From DASWUZ01 sp036401375 (GTDB lineage: Bacteria; Acidobacteriota; Terriglobia; Terriglobales; Acidobacteriaceae), in contig DASWVB010000033.1 in the NCBI GenBank assembly GCA_036401375.1, forward strand, positions 1 to 64,000: a stretch of DNA of 64,000 bases, written 5' to 3'. Below, piece after piece: positions 43,219 through 52,488 of this stretch (its first letter is position 1; each line of letters opens with the position of its first letter). The notes beneath the pieces were generated by a model that searched no databases, was not told where the DNA came from, and saw nothing but the letters and a program-made list of their open reading frames with translations. The translations under genes and the position numbers were made by a program.

Positions 43219-43637
43219 CTGCGCTTGTTCTCCTTTGCCCGTGTTCGTGATGCGGCTTTCTGTCCGGTTCTCGCCGCCAGCCTGGACTCGTGGCTGGCCA
43301 TCCTGGCGCGTCCGATCTTCTTGTCCGATTCCTCGACGGCTGCGGTGGCCTTGGTGAAGCCGTGCAGGAGGATGGCAGTGCGATCCTCATCGAAGAAATA
43401 CAAGACGCGATACCGGATCTTGCCAACCCTGAGCCTGGCCTCGCGAAGCTTGGCCTCGATCTGTGAGGTGTAGGGATAGTCGAGCGTCGGGCCTCCCGTC
43501 TTGAGCAGCTCGATCCGGGCGAGCACCTTGCCTCGAACATCCTGCGGCACGGTATCGAGCCAATCTCTTACTGGCACAGAGCCGTCCTCGCCGGTGTAGA
43601 AGTCGATCTTCCAAACCTCTCGTGCGGACGAACTCAC
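43215..43637 (-). CDS. HigB/RelE-type toxin (Gp49-like)
   Basis: A 140-residue protein. The core (EVWKIDFYTGEDGSVPVRDW, IEAKLREARLRVGKIRYRVL, ILLHGFTKATAAVEESDKKI) is the phage Gp49-like/HigB RelE fold that cleaves mRNA on the ribosome. A Lys/Arg-rich C-terminal extension of about 30 residues (ASHESRLAARTGQKAA onward) is longer than usual. A perfect inverted repeat lies six bases before the ATG. Confidence 0.85.
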   Translation of the reverse strand: MSSSAREVWKIDFYTGEDGSVPVRDWLDTVPQDVRGKVLARIELLKTGGPTLDYPYTSQIEAKLREARLRVGKIRYRVLYFFDEDRTAILLHGFTKATAAVEESDKKIGRARMASHESRLAARTGQKAASRTRAKENKRR

Positions 43638-43642
43638 GATTC

Positions 43643-43664
43643 AATTTACCATATTTGGTAAATT
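43643..43664. promoter_or_regulatory. Operator of the toxin-antitoxin pair
   Basis: AATTTACCA, four bases TATT, TGGTAAATT: perfect nine-base arms just upstream of the toxin gene, within an AT-rich promoter-like stretch. It is the natural binding site for the HigA-type antitoxin. Confidence 0.8.
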
Positions 43665-43721
43665 AAAATCGCCCGACGCTGTGCTTCTTTTGCGGCTCTC
43701 TGCCCTTAGCGCGTTGCGGCT

Positions 43722-43907
43722 TCATGGGGGGTTTGTGTCTCTTTTTGACATGGACACCCACTCGCCGCGGGCCGGTAAGTAGTCCCGAGGTATTCTTGAA
43801 TCGAGATCAGGACGGAGCTGCCATCGCTCTTCCTCTTCACTGCTGTCCCCGATGATAGCAAAATGCGCATCGACGCTTACACGTCCTTGCAGCGCCTCAT
43901 CCCGCAT
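43722..43907 (-). CDS. Small hypothetical protein
   Basis: A 61-residue frame (MRDEALQGRVSVDAHFAIIG, then EEEERWQLRPDLDSRIPRDY). I do not recognise it and no ribosome binding site is obvious. It lies between the toxin promoter and the kinase-like gene and may be real or a chance frame. Confidence 0.3.
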   Translation of the reverse strand: MRDEALQGRVSVDAHFAIIGDSSEEEERWQLRPDLDSRIPRDYLPARGEWVSMSKRDTNPP

Positions 43908-43945
43908 GGCATTGCCGCGATTCCAGGAGGTGGTGCGCGGCGGCC

Positions 43946-44593
43946 CTAATCTCCCGCGATCGCGGCCGAGGGAACAACCTGCGTCAGCCCGGCGGCGTTG
44001 ATCGTAGCACCCACCATCGCATCGAAGCCCATGCAGGAGTTCATCATCAGCTGATACAGGCGGCGGTCGGTCCAGTCCTGGTCGTGAAAGCGGCGGACGT
44101 AGGCAGCACGGCGCTTGTCAGTAGCTGCCAGCTCTTCCTCCGCCACGTTCGCCCGCTCCGGGAAGTTCTTTTCGAACCACTCGATCTTGCGCTTCCTCGA
44201 TGCGTAGACGAAGACGTGAAAGGCACCCGGCAAGGTAGACAGGATGCACGCCGCGCCTCTTCCAACGACCACGCAGTTGCCGCTGTCTGCGATGTTTCGC
44301 AGGTATTCGCGGACGAAGTCGACCATGCGTTCACTATCGAAGATCTGCGAAGCGGGCTGCGCCGGCAGGCGGTCGAGGCTGCCGTGCCAGAAGGATTTAC
44401 CGAACCGGTAAAACCACGGATCGAGTCTCTCGTCGCATCGCTTCACCAGCGATCTGTCGATGCCTGCCTTCTGCGCTATCTCGTCGAGCAGACATTGGTC
44501 CACAAATTTCCACTGCAGCCTCTGGGCCAGATGGTAGGCAAACTCCGCGCCGCGGCTGCCGTATTCGCGCTCGACGGTGATGACCCGGATCAT
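43946..44593 (-). CDS. Cytidylate kinase-like family protein
   Basis: A 215-residue protein. ITVEREYGSRGAEFAYHLAQ is the modified P-loop of the cytidylate-kinase-like family; VVVGRGAACIL near residue 105, FVYASRKRK near 130 and RRFHDQDW near 165 follow the NMP-kinase plan. Family members are related to CMP kinase but their substrate is not established. It stands alone, with about 200 non-coding bases before it that include a GCGCTCGAGCGCTCGAG direct/inverted repeat near 44642. Confidence 0.8.
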   Translation of the reverse strand: MIRVITVEREYGSRGAEFAYHLAQRLQWKFVDQCLLDEIAQKAGIDRSLVKRCDERLDPWFYRFGKSFWHGSLDRLPAQPASQIFDSERMVDFVREYLRNIADSGNCVVVGRGAACILSTLPGAFHVFVYASRKRKIEWFEKNFPERANVAEEELAATDKRRAAYVRRFHDQDWTDRRLYQLMMNSCMGFDAMVGATINAAGLTQVVPSAAIAGD

Positions 44594-44790
44594 GATTGCT
44601 CCTATGAGTCTAGTTATGGCGTGCCGTATTTACGCAGCGGGCGCGCTCGAGCGCTCGAGCACCCGCCAGCAACGAGCGAAGCTGACAGGAGGCGCCTGCC
44701 CTCGCCGGAAAACGGCAAACGCCCGCCGTGAATGGGATGCTAGCACCGTTCCCCGACACGTTCCACCCTCTTTGCAGGGTTGAGACCGCT

Positions 44791-47259
44791 CTATTGCTTC
44801 AGTTCCACGACCGTGGCGCCGGCCCCCCCCTCATTCTGCGATGGCTCGGTAACTGAGGCGACCTGGGGCTGCTGCTGCAGGTAGGCACGCAGGCTCCGCC
44901 GAAGCACACCCATTCCGACTCCGTGAATAATGCGCACCCGCGGCAGCCCGGCCAGGAACGCCCGATCCAGAAATCTCGAGACCTCATCGGTGGCCTCATC
45001 GACGTTGCGGCCGATGACGTTGAGCTCCCAGTTCATATCGGAGTCCGGCTCGGCGACCGATACGGAGATGCCACGGCGCCGCGCGGATTCGAGCGCCGTG
45101 ACTGCAACGGGAGCAGGCGCGCCCACGACCTCCGCGATATCGTCCCGTGCGACCCGCATCTTCATCGGCCCGATCGTGACCTCAAAGGTGTTCTCGTCGA
45201 TCTGGCGTTGCACGACAGCGCTCTTGCCGAGCGATTTGAGTCTGACTGTGTCTCCCGTGGAGACGCGGCGGACGAGGTGCGGCTGGGCGTGCCGGTCGCC
45301 TCGGTCCGCGCCGGTGTGGTCGGCCACAACCGAGGAGTTGAACTGCTCGCTGAACTCCCGCCGGAGCTTCGCGATGCGCCGCTCTGCCTCCTTCGAGAGC
45401 TTCTGCTGGGCGGCGCGATCGTCGATCACCCGGACCGTCTCCCGCATCTGGTACTCAAAGTCTTTGAGCAGCGATTGCAGCTTGCCTTCAAGCTCGCGCA
45501 CCTTTGCCCGCCACTCTTTCATGCCCTCTGCATCGAGCCGGTTCTTCTCTCTGGCGACCTCCTGCTCGCGGCGCTGCAGAGCCGCACGCTCAGCACCGAT
45601 AGCCTCGAGCTGCCCATGCAGCTCCTCCAGGAAGCGCGCAATGTCCCGGGTCTGCGAGTTGAGCCGCGTTCGCGCAGACTGGATGATCGCCGCATTCAGC
45701 CCCAGGCGGGAAGCGATGTTGATGCCCGCCGAGGCTCCCGGTACTCCCAGGCGCAGCTCGTAGGTCGGCGCGAGGGTGTGTTCATCAAATCCGACCGCCG
45801 CGTTGAGCACCCCAGGCGTGTTCACCGCGTAGACCTTGAGCGAGGTGTGGTGGGTCGAGATGAGGCACCAGGCGCGCGTCTCGAGGAAGTGCTCCGCGAT
45901 AGCCACGGCGAGAGCGGCGCCCTCCTCGGGGTCGGTAGCCGAGCCAAGCTCATCCAGCAGCACCAGGGAGCTCGGGCCGGCGATGTGCGAGATGCGGTCG
46001 AGATTGACCATGTGCGATGAGAAGGTGGAGAGGTTCTGCTCGATCGATTGCGAGTCTCCGATATCGGCGAGGAAGCTGGTAAACAGGGGGAAGATCGCCT
46101 CTTCGGCTGGCACCGGAATGCCCGCCTGAGCGAGTATCGCCAGCAGCCCCGTAGTCTTCAGCCCGACCGTCTTCCCGCCGGTGTTGGGGCCGCTGATGAT
46201 CAGCTGGCGCTCCGCGGTGGTCAGCCGGATGCTGAGCGGCACGATCGCTCCGCCGCCGGCACGCAGCCTTCTCTCGAGCAGCGGATGGCGGGCGTTGACG
46301 AGGGTCAGCGAGGGCTCTCCCTCGACGCGGAAGCGCGGCCTTGTGCAGCCGAACTCCTCTGCAAATCGCCCTCGGATGACAAGTGACTCGACCTCGGCGA
46401 GGATCGCAGCGCCCGCCTGGATGGTGCCCGACTCCACACCGATCTGCCGGGTCAGGGCCATGTAGATGCGGTGAATCTCGGCCTGCTCTTCCTCAAGCAG
46501 CCGGACCAACTCGTTGTTCTGCTCGATGGTCTCGAGCGGCTCCACGTAGACCGTCTGCCCGCTCGAGCTCGCCCCGTGTACGACTCCCTGCACCCGGCGC
46601 TTCTGTTCCGCCTTGATGGGGATGACGAAGCGTTCGCCGCGAATGGTAATCAGTTCATCCTGGGTAGCGCCGCCCTCGGCAAGCCGCCTCAGGATGCCGC
46701 GGAGGCTGTCCTCGATATGGCGCTGCTGGCGCTCAATCTCGCGTCGAATCCGCCGCAGATCGGGAGAAGCATCGTCGGTCAGCGATCCGTCCGGCATCAC
46801 CCTGGTGCGCAGGGCCCTGGCCAGCGATTGCAGCCCGGACCCGAGCAGCGGCGCTGTCAATGCCTCGAGCTCGGGCAGCTGGGCGAGTACAGCGGCCGGC
46901 GGCTCGGTGATGAGCTGCTGCCATGAGTTGATGTCGTCCATCAGGCTGAGCAGGTCGCGGATCTCTTCAGGTTCAAGAGCCGCACCGACGATGCGTGATT
47001 TGTCGAGGGTGGCGGTGGGGTCGACGAGCGCGCCGAGAGCAGGGGAGACGCCCTGGCGCAGCAGCAGCTGCATCTCCGCGACCAGCCCGTGCTCCCGGCC
47101 AAGCCACGCTGGATCTGAGGAGGGCACAAGTCCAAGCACCCAGCCCCGGCCGATCGCCGAGTGGGAGTATCCCGCTAGCAGTTCGAGAAAGCGCCCCCAC
47201 TCCAGCGCCGCGGGACTGAATTCCTGGACAGGGGACGGGATTGGCTTCAGCAGGGACAC
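44791..47259 (-). CDS. mutS2: MutS2 family endonuclease
   Basis: An 822-residue protein. MutS core with lever and ATPase domain: SGPNTGGKTVGLKTTGLLAI (Walker A, about 367-386), then FLADIGDSQSIEQNLSTFSS and LVLLDELGSATDPEEGAALA (Walker B). A coiled-coil region (about 535-640) and a C-terminal Smr nuclease domain (about 745-800, IIHGVGMGVLRRSLRAYL) follow. The Smr motif HGxGTG is HGVGMG here. MutS2 acts on recombination intermediates or on collided ribosomes rather than in mismatch repair. ATG 47259. Confidence 0.95.
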   Translation of the reverse strand: MSLLKPIPSPVQEFSPAALEWGRFLELLAGYSHSAIGRGWVLGLVPSSDPAWLGREHGLVAEMQLLLRQGVSPALGALVDPTATLDKSRIVGAALEPEEIRDLLSLMDDINSWQQLITEPPAAVLAQLPELEALTAPLLGSGLQSLARALRTRVMPDGSLTDDASPDLRRIRREIERQQRHIEDSLRGILRRLAEGGATQDELITIRGERFVIPIKAEQKRRVQGVVHGASSSGQTVYVEPLETIEQNNELVRLLEEEQAEIHRIYMALTRQIGVESGTIQAGAAILAEVESLVIRGRFAEEFGCTRPRFRVEGEPSLTLVNARHPLLERRLRAGGGAIVPLSIRLTTAERQLIISGPNTGGKTVGLKTTGLLAILAQAGIPVPAEEAIFPLFTSFLADIGDSQSIEQNLSTFSSHMVNLDRISHIAGPSSLVLLDELGSATDPEEGAALAVAIAEHFLETRAWCLISTHHTSLKVYAVNTPGVLNAAVGFDEHTLAPTYELRLGVPGASAGINIASRLGLNAAIIQSARTRLNSQTRDIARFLEELHGQLEAIGAERAALQRREQEVAREKNRLDAEGMKEWRAKVRELEGKLQSLLKDFEYQMRETVRVIDDRAAQQKLSKEAERRIAKLRREFSEQFNSSVVADHTGADRGDRHAQPHLVRRVSTGDTVRLKSLGKSAVVQRQIDENTFEVTIGPMKMRVARDDIAEVVGAPAPVAVTALESARRRGISVSVAEPDSDMNWELNVIGRNVDEATDEVSRFLDRAFLAGLPRVRIIHGVGMGVLRRSLRAYLQQQPQVASVTEPSQNEGGAGATVVELKQ

Positions 47260-47487
47260 ACGTTCATGGTACTGCGATTACCGTTATGATCAGCAGCACC
47301 GGCGAGTCACGTTTGTGCCCGGTCAAGCACCATGGTGGGCCTGACTGTGCGCCTAGACTTGCAAGCACGGAACACTCGGCAGGTCCGCTTCGTACTTGAA
47401 ACCAGGCCCTGAAGTGAGTGCGCGGCCGGAACTAAGTAGATGGGATTAGAAAGGCGGCGTTCAACCGCCTGCAGGTGGAGGCAACGT

Positions 47488-48054
47488 ATGTATTGCAGCG
47501 GATGCGGACAACTGCTCGAGTCGAATCAGCCAAGGTGCAGCCGCTGCGGCAAGTATGCGGTGACTCCGCCGGCCCAAACGGCGACGCCAGGATATCCGGG
47601 CACTCCAGGCGTAGTGACGCAAGGCGCTGGCGCGCAGCTCACCCGCGTGCAGAAAAACGTGCAGGCGCTCGGCATCCTCTGGATCGTCTATGCAGTCATG
47701 AACGTCATCGAAGTAGTGGTAGCAGCGACCCTGCTCACCGGCATGACGGGGATCTTCGGCAACCTGTGGGGGCTTAATCGAGGGCTCTTCTGGGAGCGCT
47801 TTCCTTTCTACAATGCGCCGTGGGTGATTCCTGTGATCACTACATTCGTTATCGCGCGAGCGGTGCTGGCTGCACTGGCGGGATGGGGGCTGCTGCAGCG
47901 TGCGCCCTGGGCGCGCACCCTGGCCCTGGTCGCAGCATTCCTGACCCTGCTGCGACCAGTGCTCGGCACTGCCATCGGAATTTACACGCTGGTCGTGCTG
48001 ATCTCTGCGCAGTCGAGGCGCGAGTACGAGGCGATCAGCCAGCGCCATTTCTGA
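47488..48054 (+). CDS. Zinc-ribbon membrane protein
   Basis: A 188-residue protein. An N-terminal zinc ribbon (MYCSGCGQLLESNQPRCSRC) is followed by a Pro/Gly/Thr linker and four hydrophobic segments (for example LGILWIVYAVMNVIEVVVAA, VIPVITTFVIARAVLAALAG and LGTAIGIYTLVVLISAQ). GGAGG lies before ATG 47488, just downstream of a small hairpin (47452-47470, AGGCGG/CCGCCT). No function known; the layout suggests a membrane sensor or scaffold. Confidence 0.75.
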   Translation: MYCSGCGQLLESNQPRCSRCGKYAVTPPAQTATPGYPGTPGVVTQGAGAQLTRVQKNVQALGILWIVYAVMNVIEVVVAATLLTGMTGIFGNLWGLNRGLFWERFPFYNAPWVIPVITTFVIARAVLAALAGWGLLQRAPWARTLALVAAFLTLLRPVLGTAIGIYTLVVLISAQSRREYEAISQRHF

Positions 48055-48249
48055 GCGGCTGCCTCTTGTTCCTAAAACAGCAGCCTTTAGACCAGCAAGC
48101 CGGTGCCAGGCGATCCACGCGATACCCGAGTGGCGCGGCTCGCCATAGACTGACAACATGGACTGCGCTGCTTCGCACCTCTTCATAATCCCTTTTCCGA
48201 ACGCACCAACATCCTCCCAAGTTCGGCACCTCGCCCTGAAGGGCAGCTG

Positions 48250-48999
48250 TTGAGAGACGCGCGCCTCGAACTCCGCCTGCGCGGTCCGATCATCGTCGCG
48301 CTGTATGTGCTCGGCTTTGCCGCACCGTGGGAGAGATATCTTCAAGGTGCGCAGGAGGCGGGGACCCGCGGACCGCGCGTGTGGTCATGGCTCGCCTTCC
48401 GCCTCTTCAGCGCGCGCTGGATGACCTCTCAGCAGGCCTTTGTAGGGGTGCTTTCGGCTGCCATACTCTTTGCATTCCTCGGGGCTCTGCTTCAGGTGTG
48501 GGCCAGCGTTTCGATCATGCCGGAAAGCAGCGTCGATGCTGGCGGAGAGCGCCGCGGGGTAGTCGCTGGCGGGCAGCATCGCTTTCTGCGGAGCCGCCTG
48601 CATCTAGGCGCGTGGCTGACGGGAGTCGCCGTCTCCCTGCTCATGCCGCGCAGCGGAGGGCTGTTCTTTATCCTCGCGCTCGGCGGCCTCTCGGTGCGAT
48701 GGATGGCTGTGGAGGGGACGGCGCTCCGTACGCAGGCTGCAGAGGCCTATCGCGTCAGTCAAGGCGAGACAGGCCTGTCACCCGACGCGACTCGGCCGCG
48801 AAGCGTTTCCGAGCAGATGCGCAGCTGGCTGCGGAGCATCGCTGTCGAGGCCTATCCCATCGGCGTCGCTCTCAGCCTTTCCGCGTTGGGCTGGACTTAC
48901 GACACGGTCCTCCTCACTCGCTGTGTGATCATCAGCTTCGGAGTGTCTCTGGTGTTGAGAGCGCTGGCGCCGCGGCAGCAGCGTTCGCGCACGCGGTGA
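48250..48999 (+). CDS. Membrane protein resembling isoprenylcysteine methyltransferase family
   Basis: A 249-residue protein with about five hydrophobic segments. HRFLRSRLHLGAWLTG and VEGTALRTQAAEAYRVS correspond to the RxPxYLG and E-x-x-L-x-x-x-F-G-x-x-Y signatures of ICMT/PEMT-like membrane methyltransferases, though with several substitutions (for example no clear Glu before Leu). Start TTG 48250 is used as the only start before the first helix. Role not known. Confidence 0.6.
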   Translation: MRDARLELRLRGPIIVALYVLGFAAPWERYLQGAQEAGTRGPRVWSWLAFRLFSARWMTSQQAFVGVLSAAILFAFLGALLQVWASVSIMPESSVDAGGERRGVVAGGQHRFLRSRLHLGAWLTGVAVSLLMPRSGGLFFILALGGLSVRWMAVEGTALRTQAAEAYRVSQGETGLSPDATRPRSVSEQMRSWLRSIAVEAYPIGVALSLSALGWTYDTVLLTRCVIISFGVSLVLRALAPRQQRSRTR

Positions 49000-49047
49000 G
49001 AGCCTTATCGGGCCGGCAAGAATGTAATAAGCGACGGGAGCAGATAA

Positions 49048-49079
49048 AACGGGGAAGGGCTGAGAACCCATTCCCCGTT
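49048..49079 (-). terminator. Terminator downstream of the HU gene
   Basis: On the minus strand AACGGGGAA and TTCCCCGTT pair around a 14-base loop, followed by TTAT. It lies about 160 bases after the HU stop. Confidence 0.6.
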
Positions 49080-49239
49080 CGATATCAACTTCTGCTCCGG
49101 GCTCACCGCCCGAGGCTACTTCCGGTTAGCTCAACGTTACGACCGGGCGCAGCCGAGCAGAGACAGCCTCAGGGCCGAAAAGCTGGTTGAAATCACATCG
49201 TTTGACCAGGTGACTGCGCGATGGGACCGGTGCGGAGTC

Positions 49240-49539
49240 CTACTTTTTGGGAGGAGCGATCACGTCCTTCGCGGCCTTGGCCACGCGGAACTTCACCACT
49301 GTCTTGGCCTTGATCTTGATCTGCTCACCGGTCTGCGGATTGCGGCCGAGGCGCGCCTTGCGCTCTGCCTTCACCAGCCGCCCCAGGCCGGGGATCACGA
49401 ACACTCCGTTCTTCTTGGTCTCCTTGATGGCGGTCTCGGCCAGCAGGTCGAGGAAGGACGAAGACTGCTTGTTGGTCAGTTCGAGTTTCTCTGCAAGCAG
49501 TCGGATGAGCGCTGTCTTGGTCATTGTCGTTGTTGCCAT
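49240..49539 (-). CDS. HU family DNA-binding protein
   Basis: A 99-residue nucleoid protein. TKTALIRLLAEKLELTNKQS begins the HU helices; GLGRLVKAERKARLGRNPQT is the signature with the DNA-binding arm (RNPQTGE). It bends and compacts DNA. A TTGACA -35 element lies about 235 bases upstream. Confidence 0.94.
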   Translation of the reverse strand: MATTTMTKTALIRLLAEKLELTNKQSSSFLDLLAETAIKETKKNGVFVIPGLGRLVKAERKARLGRNPQTGEQIKIKAKTVVKFRVAKAAKDVIAPPKK

Positions 49540-49918
49540 ATCTTTTTAGTTCCTCCTGGTGCTTCGTTCGCTTCGCGGACGGCTGAACGGTCTCGTACAA
49601 GATCGTTGAAGGCCTTCGGCGTCCGTCTGCCTTGTTCTGACTGGTTCTGCCCGCTGCCCGCATCGGTCTTTCGCCGCAATCTTTTCGAGCTCTGATCTCG
49701 GCAAGGCCCTTTATTCACGCGGGTTTGAGAGAACCCACCGCCGTTTACGATGCGACTTCCAGAAATCTTTGTCAACCCGAAAATGGTTATTTCCACAGAT
49801 AAAACCCCGGTTTCTCCGGGTTTTATACCGTTTTCGTCGAAAATGGACCTATTCAGGCGATCTGACTGTTCTGTGCACGCACAGAAGGAGCAGGCGCAGC
49901 CCGCAGGCGAGACTCTGC
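49540..49918. promoter_or_regulatory. HU/DUF2461 intergenic region
   Basis: A 379-base region upstream of HU. It holds the DUF2461 terminator (49799-49826) and a TTGACA element (minus strand, 49770-49775) with a weak -10 (CATCGT after 17 bases, 49747-49752) that may drive HU. No gene is supported. Confidence 0.5.
49799..49826 (-). terminator. Terminator of the DUF2461 gene
   Basis: ATAAAACCCCGG and CCGGGTTTTAT pair around TTTCT with a single bulge; both flanks give T-rich ends, so it can act in both directions. It lies about 95 bases after the DUF2461 stop. Confidence 0.75.
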
Positions 49919-50713
49919 TCAATACAGCGCAAACAGCGGCTTTCGCGCCCTGGGAGGTGCGCCTGAGAGCGGCTCGTTGAGAGCACTCACCAGCGGGGTA
50001 GAGAGCCGGAATCGCTTGATGACCTCACTCGGCAGCGAGGGCTTCAGCGCCGCCTCCACCGGCAGGGTGGCCGCCACGCCCCACTGCCGGCACTTCAGCA
50101 GATCGATCGCCGGGTGCTCAGGCGAGACTCCACGTGGAGGCCTGGTGAGTGCCAGCCCCTCGAACGTCTTCATACTGCGGCGCAGTCTGCGCTCATTGAG
50201 CAGTTTGCGAAAATCCTCGTGATGTTCGAGGAGCCAGCTTCGGATCGCCAGCAGCTGCGCGCGCTCCGGCATGTAGACGCCTGCAGCAATCACGACCTCG
50301 TCGGCCGCGATGTGCAGGTAAAAGCCTGCGCCTGAGGTCTTCTCCAGTCCGGCGCGCGTCCACCAGGCGGCAATGTGCTGCTTGTAGGGGCTCTTGTCCG
50401 AGGAGAAGCGAACGTCCCGATAGATGCGCAGAAGGGACTTCTCAGGCGGCCGCACATGTTCCGGGGCAAAGCTCTCCATCGCCGCGGTGACTTCGGAGAT
50501 GAGCGACAGCATGGGACGCTTTATCTCCTGCTCGAAAAGATGCTTGCGAGGCTCGAACCACTCGCGGCGGTTATTCCGCTTGAGGGCACGGAGAAACTTG
50601 AATGCTTCGGGGCTGAAGCAGGGGTTTGCCTTCGCCACTTCCTTGGCGCCGCTGGGCGTTGACCGGGAACTGGCCTCTGTACGCGTGGATGAGCTGGTAG
50701 AGCGAGGGGTCAC
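49919..50713 (-). CDS. DUF2461 domain protein
   Basis: A 264-residue protein of the DUF2461 (TIGR02453) family: FSPEAFKFLRALKRNNRREW begins the domain, RIYRDVRFSSDKSPYKQHIA is its most conserved part, and AGFYLHIAADEVVIAAGVYM follows. The function is not established. The frame opens at GTG 50713; the Ser/Thr-rich first 30 residues are outside the domain and the true start may be internal. A bidirectional terminator follows. Confidence 0.85.
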   Translation of the reverse strand: MTPRSTSSSTRTEASSRSTPSGAKEVAKANPCFSPEAFKFLRALKRNNRREWFEPRKHLFEQEIKRPMLSLISEVTAAMESFAPEHVRPPEKSLLRIYRDVRFSSDKSPYKQHIAAWWTRAGLEKTSGAGFYLHIAADEVVIAAGVYMPERAQLLAIRSWLLEHHEDFRKLLNERRLRRSMKTFEGLALTRPPRGVSPEHPAIDLLKCRQWGVAATLPVEAALKPSLPSEVIKRFRLSTPLVSALNEPLSGAPPRARKPLFALY

Positions 50714-50836
50714 CGGTTCAGTTTACCCGGGCCCGGCTCGGCTCCGCTGCACAAACCGACGTCACCTGCACAACATCGCGCATGTACTCGTGTTTAGCAT
50801 CACAGTAAGAGCAGTTTGAGTAGGGAGAACGACGCT

Positions 50837-51241
50837 ATGACGACAGCTGAACGCAACATACGCAGGATCTCAGTTGGCTTTCTCACCCTGGCACTCACCG
50901 GCGGGCTCGGTATGGTCGCCAAGGCACAGGGCCCTCCACCGCCTCCGTACGGCGACCATCCGTACGGGGATCACGATGACCGGCGCGGCCCGGACAACTT
51001 GCCACCGGGAATGCAGGCCGGCTTCCATGACGGCTTTGAGAACGGACGGCACGACGCCGAAACCCACCACACGTTCGTTCCGGAGCGTGCGTTCCGTCAC
51101 AATGGCCGGGCGAAGTTTCACGAGGAGTTCGGCGACCAGCGCGATCTCTACCGTGCCTACCACGATGGCTATCTGCGCGGCTACGATCGCGGATACAACG
51201 GCGGTGACCCAAACGACTACCGCGATCATCACGACCACTAG
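50837..51241 (+). CDS. Exported His/Asp/Gly-rich protein
   Basis: A 134-residue protein from MTTAERNIRRISVGFLTLAL with a signal peptide (hydrophobic FLTLALTGGLGMVAKAQ). The mature part has tandem PYGDHPYGDHDDRRG, then a repeated G(F/Y)xDG(F/Y)xxG(R/Y) pattern (GFHDGFENGRHD, YHDGYLRGYDRGYNGG) and ends HHDH. Its high His/Asp content could bind metal. AGGGAGA lies nine bases upstream of ATG 50837. A strong hairpin follows the stop. Confidence 0.75.
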   Translation: MTTAERNIRRISVGFLTLALTGGLGMVAKAQGPPPPPYGDHPYGDHDDRRGPDNLPPGMQAGFHDGFENGRHDAETHHTFVPERAFRHNGRAKFHEEFGDQRDLYRAYHDGYLRGYDRGYNGGDPNDYRDHHDH

Positions 51242-51268
51242 ACCCTGCCCCGATGACAGCGATTGAAG

Positions 51269-51296
51269 GATAGAGGCCCCTGCGAGGGCCTCTATC
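51269..51296. terminator. Hairpin between convergent genes
   Basis: GATAGAGGCCC, loop CTGCGA, GGGCCTCTATC: a perfect eleven-pair stem 28 bases after the exported protein stop. It has no T-run on the plus side, so it may be a factor-dependent or stabilising hairpin. Confidence 0.6.
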
Positions 51297-51392
51297 TGCG
51301 TAAACCCTGCGTAAACCGAAGCCACCCTGAGCGCATACGTCCGTGAAGCGCATCATCACCAAATGCCGGGCGCACTGGCCGCAGCACGGTTG

Positions 51393-52199
51393 TCAGTCGC
51401 TTGCGTTCCGGCCCTCTTCGAGCGCCACACGGTCGACGATCCGCTGCATCAGCACCACCCGGAACTTGACCCGACGGGCCACATCGGGAACGAACTCGGT
51501 GATGAAGTTGTCCAGCGGAACGGTCCCGATCGCAGTCCCGATCCTCTTGGCCGATGAACCGGGCCCAAGCTTCCTGCCGGGCACATAGAGGTCGTTGATC
51601 GCATCCCCGGCGATGGTCCCGAACACCGTCGCGTAGTTGAACATCGGTCTCCCGCTATCGCTCTGGGTCCAAACGGTCTGGTAAATGGCATGAGCGATCC
51701 GCCGCCGCGTGCTGGCGTTGGGCATGCGGTGATAATGAGGATCCTGGCCCATGATGGACGGGATGAGGAAAGTTCCCAGGAACTCACCCGTCAGACCTTC
51801 GGTGAAGACGACACCGGAATTTCTGCCAAACCCCTTCAGTCCGGGACCGTAGGCGGTGTCGGGATCGCTCGCCACGTTGATCGCAGAGGTGCCCACGATG
51901 GTCAGCAGGTTAAATGGGTCGATGATGTTCCTTCCGGCCAGCAGCAGCTTCTCGCGAGGGGTCAGAGGATGAGAGGCAGCCGAGTCGATAAAGCGCTGGA
52001 ACGCCGTGGTGGAGGGCTGACAACAGAGGCTTCCGCTCAAGGCCGCAGAAAAGTTTCCGGGACAGGCGGCGGGGGGTACCGCAAGCTTGGGGGGTACAGC
52101 TGGCGCGTCGGGCAGCACGTCCTGGGCGAGCGCGCCGCTGGCTGACGGCAATGACAAGGCGGCGAACAGGACAGCAACGCGGCGAATCGCAATGGTCAT
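51393..52199 (-). CDS. Secreted hypothetical protein
   Basis: A 268-residue protein with an N-terminal signal peptide (AVLFAALSLPSASGALAQ). The mature part has a Cys pair (LCCQPS), then a region (TPREKLLLAGRNIIDPFNLL, YGPGLKGFGRNSGVVFTEGL, QDPHYHRMPN) that I recognise only as a pattern common in acidobacterial proteins of unknown function. It could be an outer-membrane or periplasmic protein. Convergent with the upstream exported protein gene. Confidence 0.7.
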   Translation of the reverse strand: MTIAIRRVAVLFAALSLPSASGALAQDVLPDAPAVPPKLAVPPAACPGNFSAALSGSLCCQPSTTAFQRFIDSAASHPLTPREKLLLAGRNIIDPFNLLTIVGTSAINVASDPDTAYGPGLKGFGRNSGVVFTEGLTGEFLGTFLIPSIMGQDPHYHRMPNASTRRRIAHAIYQTVWTQSDSGRPMFNYATVFGTIAGDAINDLYVPGRKLGPGSSAKRIGTAIGTVPLDNFITEFVPDVARRVKFRVVLMQRIVDRVALEEGRNASD

Positions 52200-52488
52200 G
52201 TTGTCAGCAAGGATGAAGATCGGGCATGATGCTTCCGGCCACGGCTCTCTATCGGGTTACAGGATTCAGTCTAGTCAATTGCGGACTGCGGCATTCTGGG
52301 AAGACGTCAGCCGCATTACGAAAGTTCAAAAGCTCACGGCTCGAGGGACACAGGTCTTAGAGGTGGCGTCCCGGGCACCCGTTCCGTCCATTGTCGGTGG
52401 CCGAGGTTGACCGCCGTCGCTTGGCCGCCGAAGATTGCCTGGAGCGCTGTGCGGTCTTTAGTCCGCGCTCGTGCAGAAGGAGACAGGC

